From Treponema sp. J25 (GTDB taxonomy: Bacteria; Spirochaetota; Spirochaetia; Treponematales; Breznakiellaceae): DNA of 58,442 nt. A program made the translations under genes and the position numbers. The notes beneath the pieces are model-generated. The model saw only the letters and a list, made by a program, of their open reading frames with translations, was not told where the DNA came from and did not search any database. Location of the stretch: positions 1,687-60,128 of the forward strand of contig NZ_PTQW01000019.1 in assembly GCF_004343725.1 (NCBI RefSeq), written 5' to 3'. Shown here one piece after another: positions 1 through 8,796 of the stretch (the stretch's first letter is position 1; every line of letters begins with the position of its first letter).

Positions 1-16
1 CCGGTGGCCAGGATTC

Positions 17-86
17 ATTAGCGTGTATTCGCGTGTATTGGCGGATAAAGGGGGAAACCACGAATGGACACGAATGGACGCGAAGG
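17..86. repeat. Short 10-bp-period repeats at the left edge of the island
   Basis: Bases 17-44 consist of units like GCGTGTATTC repeated with a 10-bp period, and 60-86 of units like ACGAATGGAC repeated the same way. The second block contains the ATG of the methyltransferase gene. Related blocks occur at 119-146 and 1700-1726. Repeats of this look are scattered in many bacterial genomes; that is from memory and was not searched here. Confidence 0.6.
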
Positions 87-1671
87 GGAGAATAATCAAC
101 GGTCGCAATCTCTTGGTAACCATTCGCGTGGATTAGCGAATAGAGGCTACAATCCCGATGTGCTGACTTGCCTTGCAAACCTTTCGAGCGACGAGGTTTT
201 TACGCCGCCGGCGCTGGCAAACCGCATGCTCGACCTGTTGCCCCAAAGCCTTTGGAGCGATCCCCAGGCCCGCTTTTTGGACCCCGCCTGCAAAAGCGGC
301 GTGTTTTTGCGGGAAATCGCCAAGCGCCTGGATAAGGGCCTGGAACAGACCATCCCCGACCGGCAGGAGCGGATTAACCATATCATGAAAAATCAGCTCT
401 TTGGCATCGCCATCACCGAGCTCACCGCCCTCATGGCCCGCCGCACCCTGTATTGTTCCAAGCACGCCAACGGCAAATATTCGGTGTGCACCGTTTTTGA
501 TACGGCCGAAGGCAATATCCGTTACCGGCGTACCGAACACGCCTGGCAGAACGGCCGCTGCCTTTACTGTGGGGCGAGCGATCAAAACTACGACCGCGGT
601 GCGGACCTGGAAACCCACGCCTATGAGTTTATTCATACCGAACAACCGGAGGAGATCTTTAACATGAAGTTTGATGTGATTATCGGCAACCCGCCGTATC
701 AGCTGAGTGATGGTGGCTTTGGGCGGAGCGCATCCCCGATTTATAATAAGTTCGTACATCAAGCGAAAAAACTCAATCCCCGTTTTTTAACGATGATTAT
801 TCCTTCCCGCTGGTTTGCCGGCGGCAAGGGGCTGGATAGTTTCCGCGAAGAAATGCTTCATGATGATCGGATTCATAAACTGGTGGATTTTGAAAACGCT
901 GGCGAAGTTTTTCCCGGCGTGGATATTGCTGGTGGGGTTTGCTACTTCTTGTGGGAACGGGATTACCATGGTCCCTGCGAGATTACCAATGTCAAACAGG
1001 GAGAACAGGCTGTCTCGACCAGAAAGCTCGATGAATTCCCCACGCTGATTCGCCACGGCAAAGCAGTCTCGATTGTGCGTAAGGTGTTAGCCAAACGGGA
1101 ACGACCCATGAGCGAGCAAGTGTCTGCAAGTAAACCATTTGGTTTAAGAACATTTGTCCGTCCAAAAGAATCGGGCGATTTAATTTTGCGCTGGCAAAAC
1201 GGTGAGGGACCATATCCGCGCGGTGAGATTACCGTAGGGGTTGAGTTAATTGACCTGTGGAAGGTGATTACTTCCTATGTAGGCTATGATCATGCGGGAA
1301 ATCCTGGTCCAGACGGGAAACGGCGGGTTTTTTCCAAGATTGATATTTTACCGCCTGGAACGATCTGCACAGAAACCTATTTGGTGATTGGTGCTTACGC
1401 TACCAAACAGGAGGCACAAAACTTAATCAGCTACATGAAAACGAAGTTTTTCCGGTTTTTAGTTGCCCAGTTCATGTATTCTCATCATATCACAAAAGAA
1501 TCATATACTTTCGTCCCCATCCAGGATTTCTCCAAACCCTGGACCGATGAAGAGCTCTATGCCAAATACGGCCTGACCGCGGATGAAATCGCCTTTATCG
1601 AACAGATGATCCGCCCCATGCCGGCCACAGGCGAACAAGAAGCTCCCCCGGCGGAGGATGAAGAGGAATAA
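64..1671 (+). CDS. Eco57I-type adenine-specific DNA methyltransferase
   Basis: Predicted N6-adenine DNA methyltransferase of the Eco57I/type IIG-like class, 535 aa. It would transfer a methyl group from S-adenosylmethionine to adenine in a target site. Visible are a motif X-like segment ([12 protein letters not shown], about residues 46-57), the SAM-binding motif [10 protein letters not shown] (73-81) and the catalytic motif IV NPPY (209-212). The C-terminal half probably recognises the target. Residues 165-170 contain a CxxC pair. The first about 30 residues are encoded by the short repeats seen around positions 60-146, so the native N-terminus may have been replaced; ATG 64 has a GGGGGA sequence about 10 bp upstream and is the best start. 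No nuclease domain is obvious in this protein. The helicase-nuclease at 5943 is the likely restriction partner, four genes downstream. Confidence 0.85.
   Translation: MDTNGREGENNQRSQSLGNHSRGLANRGYNPDVLTCLANLSSDEVFTPPALANRMLDLLPQSLWSDPQARFLDPACKSGVFLREIAKRLDKGLEQTIPDRQERINHIMKNQLFGIAITELTALMARRTLYCSKHANGKYSVCTVFDTAEGNIRYRRTEHAWQNGRCLYCGASDQNYDRGADLETHAYEFIHTEQPEEIFNMKFDVIIGNPPYQLSDGGFGRSASPIYNKFVHQAKKLNPRFLTMIIPSRWFAGGKGLDSFREEMLHDDRIHKLVDFENAGEVFPGVDIAGGVCYFLWERDYHGPCEITNVKQGEQAVSTRKLDEFPTLIRHGKAVSIVRKVLAKRERPMSEQVSASKPFGLRTFVRPKESGDLILRWQNGEGPYPRGEITVGVELIDLWKVITSYVGYDHAGNPGPDGKRRVFSKIDILPPGTICTETYLVIGAYATKQEAQNLISYMKTKFFRFLVAQFMYSHHITKESYTFVPIQDFSKPWTDEELYAKYGLTADEIAFIEQMIRPMPATGEQEAPPAEDEEE
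119..146. repeat. Inverted copy of the short repeat, inside the methyltransferase N-terminus
   Basis: This stretch (CCATTCGCGTGGATTAGCG and following bases) reads as the reverse complement of the CGAAT-type unit at 60-86. It lies within codons 19-28 of the methyltransferase gene. Confidence 0.5.
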
Positions 1672-1681
1672 GGAGGCGCAT

Positions 1682-4504
1682 ATGGAACAAATAGTGAAAC
1701 CGCGAATGAACACGAATAGACGCGAAGAAGAGAGCTTGAAATATTGGAAATATCCTGGCGCTCGGTGGTGGAAATTCGATTTTCACGCGCACACGCCGGC
1801 TTCTGCTGATACTGAACACTGGCAAAAATCAATTGGGACAGAACAGGAAGTAACACCGGAAAAATGGTTGCTTCGCTTTATGGCGGCTGGCATTGATTGT
1901 GTGGCCATAACCGACCATAATAGCGGCGTATGGATTGATCGAATCAAAACAGCTTACGAGAAAATGAAGAGCCAATCTGACAATGGATCGCCTCCTGAAG
2001 GTTTTCGTGAATTGACATTATTCCCAGGGGTGGAAATTTCGGCGAATGGTGGGGTGCATATATTGGCTATTTTCGATCCCAATGCCACAACCAGTGACAT
2101 TGATACTTTGTTAGGGGCGGTCGGTTATCAGGGAACCAGGGGCAACAGTGACGGAGAAACCAACAAATCCGCGGCCGAAGTGATTGCCGAAGTATTGAAA
2201 GCGGGGGCTATTCCTATCCCGGCACACGCTGACGACGAAAAGGGTTTATTGCGTGTTAAACCAGGGACTAAGCAATGTTCGCTTTCCGCGAATACTATCA
2301 AACAAGTCTTGGAAGTAGAGGGGCTACTTGCAATAGAATGGTGCAGTGCAGCAACTCCATTTCCGGAAGCCGTGGAAAAACAAGCGTCTGCTTTAACCCG
2401 TGTATTGGGGAGTGATTGCCATAGTTTTCAGGGGAATAACGCGCCTGGTAGCCGCTATACATGGGTTAAAATGGCCAAGCCTACCTTAGAAGGTTTGCGG
2501 TTAGCGTTGCTTGATGGGAATGGTGTGTCAATTCTGAGAAGCGAAGAAGGATCATTTGATCCGTTTAAAATCCCCGCGCATATAATCCGTGCTATTGAAA
2601 TTAATAAGATGAAGGTAATGGGGCACGGAAAACCTGCGCGATTTGAATTTTCGCCATATTTTAACGCCGTGGTTGGTGGTCGTGGAACCGGTAAGTCCAC
2701 AATGGTGCACGCGCTTCGGATCGCAACTCAACGGGAAAATGAGCTTGAAGTTTTGCCAGAGGACAGTGAACCATATGAACGCTTTCAATCATTTCGCCGA
2801 GTGACCGAAGGCCGGGATGATCCTGGCGCATTGCGACAGGATACAGAAATCCGGGTAGAGTGGCAGACAGAGAATTCGCTTTTACGGGTGACTTGGCAAG
2901 CAGCAGATGAAAAAGCCATCGTCGAAGAGTGGCAAAATGATCAATGGCAGCAAACGGAAAGTCAGGCTATCAACGCTAGTCGTTTTCCTTTGCGATTATT
3001 TTCGCAAGGACAGATTATCGCAATGGCAGGTAAGGGGAGATTGGCCTTACTGAATGTTATTGATGAAGCGGCCGGAGTAGAATCTTTACAGCAGAATTTC
3101 GAAGAAGCACGGCGCGCATTTCTAACTCAGCGTACCCAATTGCGCGAAATTGAGGGAAAACTCACTACTCTGCCTGAGGTTAAGCGCCGTTTGCAAGAAG
3201 TGAAAGAAAAACTGAATTTCTTGAAACAGGGGGACCAAGCAGCCATACAACAAGCATATGCTCAGGCTCGGTATCAAGAACAGATCCTTAGCGATACACA
3301 AGCAAAGCTTCATAATATGGTGGAAATGTTGCGCGGTACTGCGAAACAATTGATTCTTGATGAATGGCCTCCGGAATATTTCGGGGAGTCTGATGTTGAT
3401 CTTTTGCAATGGCGCAGAGAAGTTGATGCATTTCTCACAAAAATTTGCCAATCTTTAGAACAAGAAATATGTTCGTTAGAACAGTTTGTTAACAGTCTAG
3501 AGAGTCGCGAACAACTGATGGCTTGGAATTCTCGCATCCGCTCTATATATAATAAATATGAAGAATTACAAAAACAACTTGCCAGTCAAGGGGTGTCAGA
3601 TTCGCAAGCCTTTACGCGCCTGACGCAGGAACAGCAGGAATTAGAAAAACAAGTTAAAACTCTTCAGCAATTGGAGACCCTACACAACGAATTAGTCAGC
3701 CAAATCCAGAGACAACAGGAACTGATTCTTGAATACCGCCAGGCCATTACTCAGAAAAGGGAAGAATTCCTGGAGCAGAAACTGGAGCAAAATCCCTATG
3801 TCCGTATCCAGGTAGTTTCTTTTGGTTTTGATAAGCAGATTATTGAACAAAGTTTGCGTGAACTTATCGAAGCGCCAGACGAACGGTTCCAAGATGATAT
3901 TGACAAATTGGTATCAGAAATTACGACAAACACAGAAGATATCAACTGTAAGCTTGAAAAACTAAACAACATACGGTCTGTTTTGCTTGATCGTTCGGAT
4001 ACTATTGGAGGACGCTTTTCGAACTATTTAGAGCGTAAACTCCAAAAACCAGAGTTTGCCGATTATGTGATGACATGGTTTCCAGAAGATGATCTCAAAA
4101 TCCAATATCAGCGCAATAATCAGTGGTATGAAATCCACGAGGGTTCGCAAGGGCAACGCTCAGCGGCATTATTGGCTTTTTTACTCGCATTTGGTGAAGA
4201 GCCTATTGTGCTTGACCAGCCCGAAGATGATCTAGATAATCACCTCATCTATGATTTAATAGTACGCCAAATTCGAGAAAATAAATTGCGCCGCCAGCTC
4301 ATTGTTATCACCCATAATGCTAATGTGGTGGTCAATGGGGATGCCGAATTGGTGCATGTCATGGATTTTAAAAATGGTCAATGCGTTGTAGCGCAAAGTG
4401 GTGTATTGCAGGATAAACAAGTCAGAGAGGAAGTCTGTAGGGTAATGGAAGGAGGGCGTGAAGCTTTTGCTAGTCGTTGGAAACGATTGGGAAAGGAAAT
4501 ATAA
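1682..4504 (+). CDS. PHP-domain SMC/RecF-like ATPase (TrlF-like)
   Basis: A 940-aa protein joining an N-terminal PHP metal-dependent hydrolase domain to an ABC/SMC-type ATPase. PHP motifs are visible: HAH at 35-37, ITDHN, GVEIS, AHADD and SDCH. The ATPase has Walker A GGRGTGKS at about 331-338, a long Gln/Glu-rich coiled-coil middle, a signature-like GSQGQRS at about 821-827, Walker B IVLDQPEDD at about 841-849 and a THN switch. This architecture matches what databases call TrlF-family AAA-like ATPases, often found in defence or mobile regions (recalled, not searched). ATG 1682 is preferred because AAGGAGG lies 5 bp upstream; an ATG at 1658 lies inside the methyltransferase gene. Residues 9-16 are encoded by a copy of the short repeat. 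The gene looks AT-richer than the housekeeping genes, consistent with transfer. Substrate unknown; nucleic acid or nucleotide cleavage is an inference. Confidence 0.8.
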   Translation: MEQIVKPRMNTNRREEESLKYWKYPGARWWKFDFHAHTPASADTEHWQKSIGTEQEVTPEKWLLRFMAAGIDCVAITDHNSGVWIDRIKTAYEKMKSQSDNGSPPEGFRELTLFPGVEISANGGVHILAIFDPNATTSDIDTLLGAVGYQGTRGNSDGETNKSAAEVIAEVLKAGAIPIPAHADDEKGLLRVKPGTKQCSLSANTIKQVLEVEGLLAIEWCSAATPFPEAVEKQASALTRVLGSDCHSFQGNNAPGSRYTWVKMAKPTLEGLRLALLDGNGVSILRSEEGSFDPFKIPAHIIRAIEINKMKVMGHGKPARFEFSPYFNAVVGGRGTGKSTMVHALRIATQRENELEVLPEDSEPYERFQSFRRVTEGRDDPGALRQDTEIRVEWQTENSLLRVTWQAADEKAIVEEWQNDQWQQTESQAINASRFPLRLFSQGQIIAMAGKGRLALLNVIDEAAGVESLQQNFEEARRAFLTQRTQLREIEGKLTTLPEVKRRLQEVKEKLNFLKQGDQAAIQQAYAQARYQEQILSDTQAKLHNMVEMLRGTAKQLILDEWPPEYFGESDVDLLQWRREVDAFLTKICQSLEQEICSLEQFVNSLESREQLMAWNSRIRSIYNKYEELQKQLASQGVSDSQAFTRLTQEQQELEKQVKTLQQLETLHNELVSQIQRQQELILEYRQAITQKREEFLEQKLEQNPYVRIQVVSFGFDKQIIEQSLRELIEAPDERFQDDIDKLVSEITTNTEDINCKLEKLNNIRSVLLDRSDTIGGRFSNYLERKLQKPEFADYVMTWFPEDDLKIQYQRNNQWYEIHEGSQGQRSAALLAFLLAFGEEPIVLDQPEDDLDNHLIYDLIVRQIRENKLRRQLIVITHNANVVVNGDAELVHVMDFKNGQCVVAQSGVLQDKQVREEVCRVMEGGREAFASRWKRLGKEI
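1700..1726. repeat. Short repeat copy at the start of the PHP-ATPase gene
   Basis: CGCGAATGAACACGAATAGA and the following bases match the block at 60-86. It encodes residues MNTNRRE of the ATPase, just as the first copy encodes MDTNGRE of the methyltransferase. Confidence 0.6.
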
Positions 4505-4578
4505 GTTCTCAAACACGCTGCCTTGACAAGTTCCAAGCCTTATAAGACACTAAAACAGCAATAATAAAGGAAATATCA

Positions 4579-5319
4579 ATGGCCATGGTCCCCAAACGAT
4601 TAAAAAAAGAGCCCCTCATTGAAGTCATTTGGCAGCTCCAGTTTGAGGCTCCCGGCGCAGCAGAGGTTTTACCAGGCTTACTGTTTACGAAGCTCCAAGC
4701 AGAACATCCAGATTTACGGATAGAGCGCCTGCCCGCCGCAGAACTGCCCGCGTTTATTGGCCAGGTGGATCCGAATCTGAGTTTCGCCGCCAAGGTACGG
4801 ATCAAAGCAACAAACAGCCCCTTAGTATGGCAGGTTGGGGATCGGGTAGTTACCGTCAATTGTACAAAACCCTACATTGGATGGGAAGCCTTTTATACAA
4901 ATATTACCTCCGTAATCCGCACTCTTAAAGAAAGTCATCTTATACCGAATCCCCTGCGGCATTCCCTTCGATATATAGATTTGATCAACCTGGATAAAGA
5001 GCCGGATCTTTCGGCAATTCAGTTGGATTTAAAAATCGGGTCTTATCAAGTCAATCAGTTCCCTGTGCAAACACGTGTAGAAATTCCTGAAACAATGGTC
5101 ACCCATATTGTACAAATTGTAAGTCCCGCAGAGCTCATGCTTCTCGACGGGAAACAAAAGGGAACACTAATCGATCTAGAAACCCTTTCTCAGAAAGAGC
5201 TAGCCTCATGGGATGAACTTCAGGAGGATTTAAAGCAATTACATAATGCTTCAAAAGCATTCTTTTTCACCCAGATTTTAACAAATAGTACTATAGAAAA
5301 ACTAGAACCGGAGTATTAA
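4579..5319 (+). CDS. TIGR04255-like protein of a defence island
   Basis: A 246-aa protein resembling the uncharacterised, sporadically distributed TIGR04255 family. The recognisable parts are the N-terminal KEPLIEVIWQLQF segment, the central RHSLRYIDLINL strand-like segment and the C-terminal FFFTQILTNSTIEKLEPEY. No catalytic motif, signal peptide or membrane helix is visible. ATG 4579 follows AAGGAAATATCA, a usable ribosome site; a second ATG lies two codons later. A TTGACA box sits at 4523-4528, but no convincing -10 follows it. It is followed after 2 bp by the putative antitoxin gene, so it may be cotranscribed with the toxin module. Function unknown. Family assignment is from pattern memory and should be confirmed by a profile search. 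Confidence 0.6.
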   Translation: MAMVPKRLKKEPLIEVIWQLQFEAPGAAEVLPGLLFTKLQAEHPDLRIERLPAAELPAFIGQVDPNLSFAAKVRIKATNSPLVWQVGDRVVTVNCTKPYIGWEAFYTNITSVIRTLKESHLIPNPLRHSLRYIDLINLDKEPDLSAIQLDLKIGSYQVNQFPVQTRVEIPETMVTHIVQIVSPAELMLLDGKQKGTLIDLETLSQKELASWDELQEDLKQLHNASKAFFFTQILTNSTIEKLEPEY

Positions 5320-5321
5320 AG

Positions 5322-5606
5322 ATGATTTCTGATACCCTTTCTCTACATCTTAATTTTTGGAATACCACAACCCTAAATGTATCACAAAAACCCTCACTCA
5401 AAGGGAATAAGCAGAGTGGTATATCCGAACAGATCCCCCAATTCTATCAGCCGGGGAATGCCCTGAGTACAGCCTCTTCTGGGAATATCCTCTCCGTCCA
5501 GTCTTTGGGCTGGACAGCGGAAGAAACCCTCGAAACCTATGCTCGGCTTCGTCATTTTGCAGAAGACTGGGATGCTCCGGGGATGGAAGGGTATGACCAG
5601 CTATAA
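5322..5606 (+). CDS. Small protein, putative antitoxin of the following MazF/PemK toxin
   Basis: A 94-aa protein that starts 2 bp after the previous stop and overlaps the toxin gene by 14 bp. The N-terminal 50 residues are low in recognisable structure (Asn/Ser/Gln-rich). The C-terminus, ARLRHFAEDWDAPGMEGYD, is acidic and resembles the conserved tail of small proteins encoded just before MazF/PemK-type toxins. No DNA-binding motif is clear. GGAG lies about 7 bp before ATG 5322. The antitoxin role is an inference from size, order, overlap and the acidic tail. Confidence 0.6.
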   Translation: MISDTLSLHLNFWNTTTLNVSQKPSLKGNKQSGISEQIPQFYQPGNALSTASSGNILSVQSLGWTAEETLETYARLRHFAEDWDAPGMEGYDQL

Positions 5607-5943
5607 ACGGGGTGATGTCATTCTTGTACGTTTCCCCTATTCAGATCTTACCCATTATAAAAAACGACCTGCCTTAATCGTTATGGGTGATGAAGTTCAG
5701 AGCGAGTTCAACCAGACCATTGCAGTGATGATTACTTCAAACCTGCAACGTACAGGCCCCACGAGGATACCAATCAATATGCAGGATGCTGCAGCCCAAG
5801 CTATGGGTCTGCTTACTGATTCAGTAATAGTCACCGATCATCTTGCTACTATAGAAGAACGAGAGATAGACAAGAAAATAGGGCACTGCCCTTTGATGGC
5901 GAAAGTGGATGATGCACTAAAAATTACCTTGGGGTTGTATTAA
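5593..5943 (+). CDS. MazF/PemK-family endoribonuclease toxin
   Basis: A 116-aa MazF/PemK-like protein. Family members cut single-stranded RNA at short sequences and are neutralised by a small antitoxin. Typical features are the N-terminal KRGDVILVRFPYSD strand-loop, KKRPALIV, and the C-terminal GLLTDSVIVTDHLATIEER segment. The start was set at ATG 5593, preceded by GGAAGG, because upstream in-frame codons read through the antitoxin gene in another frame. The 14-bp overlap with the upstream small gene is the usual coupled toxin-antitoxin arrangement. Its stop overlaps the ATG of the helicase gene (TAATG), so the toxin is embedded in the restriction-like operon. Confidence 0.85.
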   Translation: MTSYKRGDVILVRFPYSDLTHYKKRPALIVMGDEVQSEFNQTIAVMITSNLQRTGPTRIPINMQDAAAQAMGLLTDSVIVTDHLATIEEREIDKKIGHCPLMAKVDDALKITLGLY

Positions 5944-8465
5944 TGATGCGTACCTTAGACGAAACAGCGGATTCCCAATTTTTCCCCCCGCGGCCTAAAG
6001 TAGATCCTAAAATCTATGCCTACGAGGACACTCATCCGCAATACAAGGGATTATTAAAAGTCGGTTACACATCCCGCAGTGTTCAAGAACGGGTGGCCGA
6101 ACAATACCCAATCGTAAAACCCGGAGAAAAGCCCTATCGTATCGTTTTGGAGGAACCGGCAATTCGCAGTGATGGTACCACCTTTACCGATCATGAAGTA
6201 CATCGGATGCTGCACATTAATGGCGTTCACAAAGAAGCAGGCGAATGGTTCCGTTGCACGGTTGAACAGGTCCGTTCTGCAATTCATGCGGTACGCACCG
6301 GACAGCTTTTCGAGGACCAACGTTCTTATTCTTTTGGTTTACGGCCCGAACAAGAAGCGGCCATTCAAAAGACGATCACCTATTTCAAGAGCTACCGAAG
6401 TGAAAACAACAAAACACCCCATTTTTTATGGAACTGCAAAATGCGCTTTGGGAAAACCTTTGCGGCATATCAGCTGGCCAAACGCATGGGATGGAAAAAA
6501 ATCCTGGTGCTTACCTTTAAGCCCGCGGTGCAAAGTGCCTGGGAAGAGGATCTTCGTACCCATGTAGATTTTGCAGGCTGGCAGTTTATTAAACCCGACG
6601 GATCAATCACCTGGCAAAATGCAGATAAGACCCAACCTATCGTGTGTTTTGGGTCATTCCAGGACTATTTGGGCCGTGATCGCAGTACCGGTGGTATCAA
6701 ACCTAAAAATGAATGGGTCCACGCAACCAACTGGGATTGCGTGATTTTCGATGAATATCACTACGGTGCCTGGAGGGAACGGGCAAAGGAGCTTTTTGAA
6801 GCAGAGGATGATAAAGAACAAGACTATGCGGAAGGTGAAGCGGCGGACTTTCTCAAAGATCCAAATGAGGAGATAGAAGATATTTTACCAATCACCGCAA
6901 GCCACTATCTGTATCTTTCGGGGACTCCATTCAGAGCAATTACTACCGGTGAATTTATAGAAGAACAAATTTATAACTGGACCTATTCAGATGAACAACA
7001 GGCCAAGGAAAATTGGGATTCTACACAAGGGCCCAATCCCTACGAAGCCCTTCCGCGGATGGTCCTGATGACCTACCAGCTACCTGACACATTGCGTGAA
7101 GTAGCCCTGCAAGGCGAATTTAATGAATTTGATCTAAATGAGTTCTTTGCCGCCGAGGGCTTTGGTGAGGCGGCGCGCTTTAAACACGAAGATGAGGTGC
7201 AAAAGTGGCTGAATATTATCCGTGGTGCAGATTTGCCTACCAGCTTGGACAATCTGCGGCTCGGCGCCGAAAAACCACCGTTGCCTTATTCGGATGTACG
7301 GCTTTTGAAAGTTCTGAATCACACGCTGTGGTTTTTGCCCAGTGTGGCCGCCTGCCATGCCATGGCGAACCTGTTGAAAGCTCGACACAACCGTTTTTTC
7401 CATGATTACCGGGTTATAGTGGCGGCAGGAGCTTCCGCAGGCATCGGAGTGAATGCTTTACAACCAGTATTAAAAGCTATGGCTGATCCATTAACAACTA
7501 AAACCATTACTCTCACTTGCGGCAAGCTTACTACGGGAGTTACGGTGCGCCCCTGGACAGGGATCTTTATGCTCCGTAATCTTTCGAGCCCGGAAACTTA
7601 TTTTCAAGCCGCTTTCCGGGTGCAGAGCCCCTGGACAATCAAAAATCCCGATGGCGAAAGCCCAAACAAAGAATTAATCCTCAAAAAAGAATGTTATGTC
7701 TTTGACTTTGCTCCCGACCGGGCGCTTCGCCAAATCCAGGAATACAGTTGCCGTTTGAATGTAGACGATGTTGACCCCGAACAGAAGGTCGCTGAGTTCA
7801 TTCACTTTTTGCCGATTCTGGCATACGATGGCAGTTCTATGCGCCAGATTGATGCAGCCGGAGTCCTCGACATGGCCATGAGCGGCACCACTGCCACGCT
7901 CTTGGCCCGCCGCTGGGAAAGCGCCCTCCTTGTTAATGTGGATAACGAGACACTCCGTCGCCTGATGAACAACGAAAAGGCCATGCAAGCCCTTATGAGC
8001 ATCGAAGGCTTTCGCCGTCTAAACCAGGACATCGAGACCATCATCAACAAATCCGAAGCGGTCCATAAAACAAAAAAAGAAGCCTTCGACCGGGAGCTTT
8101 CAACGGAAGAAAAAAAGCAACTTACCGACGATGAGAAGGAATACAAGAGCCTGCGTAAACAAATCCAGGAAAAGCTCATCAAATTTGCGACGCGAATTCC
8201 CGTGTTTATGTATCTCACCGACTACCGGGAGCGGACCCTGAGGGATGTAATTACCCAGCTTGAACCGGGGCTTTTTAAAAAGGTGACGGGGCTCACCGTC
8301 CAGGACTTTGAGCTTCTTGTAAGCCTTGGGGTCTTTAACAGCGCCCTCATGAACGACGCGGTGTATAAGTTTAAGCGCTACGAAGACCCGAGCTTGGGTT
8401 ACACCGGCATCCGCCGCCACGAAGGCGAGCCGATCGGACTCTATGATACGGTGGTGACGGAATAA
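5943..8465 (+). CDS. GIY-YIG (T5orf172-like) nuclease fused to a DEAD/DEAH-type helicase
   Basis: An 840-aa restriction-type protein. Residues 22-115 resemble a GIY-YIG/T5orf172 nuclease: IYAY, then KVGYTSRSVQERV with the conserved Tyr/Arg, a His-containing EVHRMLH and the acidic GEWFRC. A superfamily 2 helicase follows: motif I MRFGKT (about 168-173), DExH box FDEYH (269-273), SGTPFRA (325-331) and a motif V/VI region ending AAFRVQSPW (556-564). The last 150 residues are charged and probably helical. It likely acts as the translocating/cutting subunit paired with the methyltransferase at 64-1671. ATG 5943 overlaps the toxin stop; a second ATG follows immediately. No separate specificity subunit is seen, so specificity may sit in the methyltransferase C-terminus. 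Activity is inferred, not shown. Confidence 0.8.
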   Translation: MMRTLDETADSQFFPPRPKVDPKIYAYEDTHPQYKGLLKVGYTSRSVQERVAEQYPIVKPGEKPYRIVLEEPAIRSDGTTFTDHEVHRMLHINGVHKEAGEWFRCTVEQVRSAIHAVRTGQLFEDQRSYSFGLRPEQEAAIQKTITYFKSYRSENNKTPHFLWNCKMRFGKTFAAYQLAKRMGWKKILVLTFKPAVQSAWEEDLRTHVDFAGWQFIKPDGSITWQNADKTQPIVCFGSFQDYLGRDRSTGGIKPKNEWVHATNWDCVIFDEYHYGAWRERAKELFEAEDDKEQDYAEGEAADFLKDPNEEIEDILPITASHYLYLSGTPFRAITTGEFIEEQIYNWTYSDEQQAKENWDSTQGPNPYEALPRMVLMTYQLPDTLREVALQGEFNEFDLNEFFAAEGFGEAARFKHEDEVQKWLNIIRGADLPTSLDNLRLGAEKPPLPYSDVRLLKVLNHTLWFLPSVAACHAMANLLKARHNRFFHDYRVIVAAGASAGIGVNALQPVLKAMADPLTTKTITLTCGKLTTGVTVRPWTGIFMLRNLSSPETYFQAAFRVQSPWTIKNPDGESPNKELILKKECYVFDFAPDRALRQIQEYSCRLNVDDVDPEQKVAEFIHFLPILAYDGSSMRQIDAAGVLDMAMSGTTATLLARRWESALLVNVDNETLRRLMNNEKAMQALMSIEGFRRLNQDIETIINKSEAVHKTKKEAFDRELSTEEKKQLTDDEKEYKSLRKQIQEKLIKFATRIPVFMYLTDYRERTLRDVITQLEPGLFKKVTGLTVQDFELLVSLGVFNSALMNDAVYKFKRYEDPSLGYTGIRRHEGEPIGLYDTVVTE

Positions 8466-8504
8466 TCAATTTGAATCCAATGTGGCACAAGTACTATAGC
8501 CCCC

Positions 8505-8566
8505 CACTCCACAAATTTAGTCAAATTTATGGAGTGCCATTCCATAAATTCATACAAATTTAAGGA
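8505..8566. repeat. Two adjacent AT-rich palindromes after the island
   Basis: Arm CACTCCACAAATTT (8505-8518) pairs with AAATTTATGGAGTG (8523-8536) at 13 of 14 positions around a 4-base loop. A second related hairpin lies at 8541-8566, arm TCCATAAATT around CATAC. The two look like a tandem copy of one palindromic unit. They lie about 40 bp after the helicase stop; there is no terminal T-run, so a REP-like element is as likely as a terminator. Confidence 0.6.
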
Positions 8567-8635
8567 GCGGGGCTCCGGCCATGGAGTCTGGTAGAGCCAG
8601 GCGGACCCGTCCGCACGGGGCCCGCCACCAGCAGA

Positions 8636-8732
8636 GCCCCGCAGCCGCACCTGCATGCGCTGCACAGGGGCCCCGCAGCCGCACCTGTTGCACACAGCCC
8701 AGGCGGCCGCACCCGCATACGCCCTGCACAGG
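8636..8732. repeat. GC-rich imperfect tandem repeat
   Basis: The 18-mer GCCCCGCAGCCGCACCTG occurs at 8636-8653 and again at 8670-8687. A third, degenerate copy (GCCCAGGCGGCCGCACCCG) starts at 8697. The block is much richer in C than its neighbours. Apart from this block and the palindromes before it, nothing gene-like is seen in the gap 8466-8796. Confidence 0.6.
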
Positions 8733-8796
8733 CCTGGGGACCGCCGGCCCCCGCACGCACCGCACACCGGCCCGGCAGCGCCCCGCGACCAAAGCA

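Noticed and set aside
133-762. Long - strand open frame opposite the methyltransferase
   Set aside because: It is the mirror of a gene with clear methyltransferase motifs on the + strand; it shows no domain and no ribosome site.
8636-8732. CRISPR array in the GC-rich repeats
   Set aside because: Only two exact repeat copies with a 16-base gap, a degenerate third, and no cas genes.
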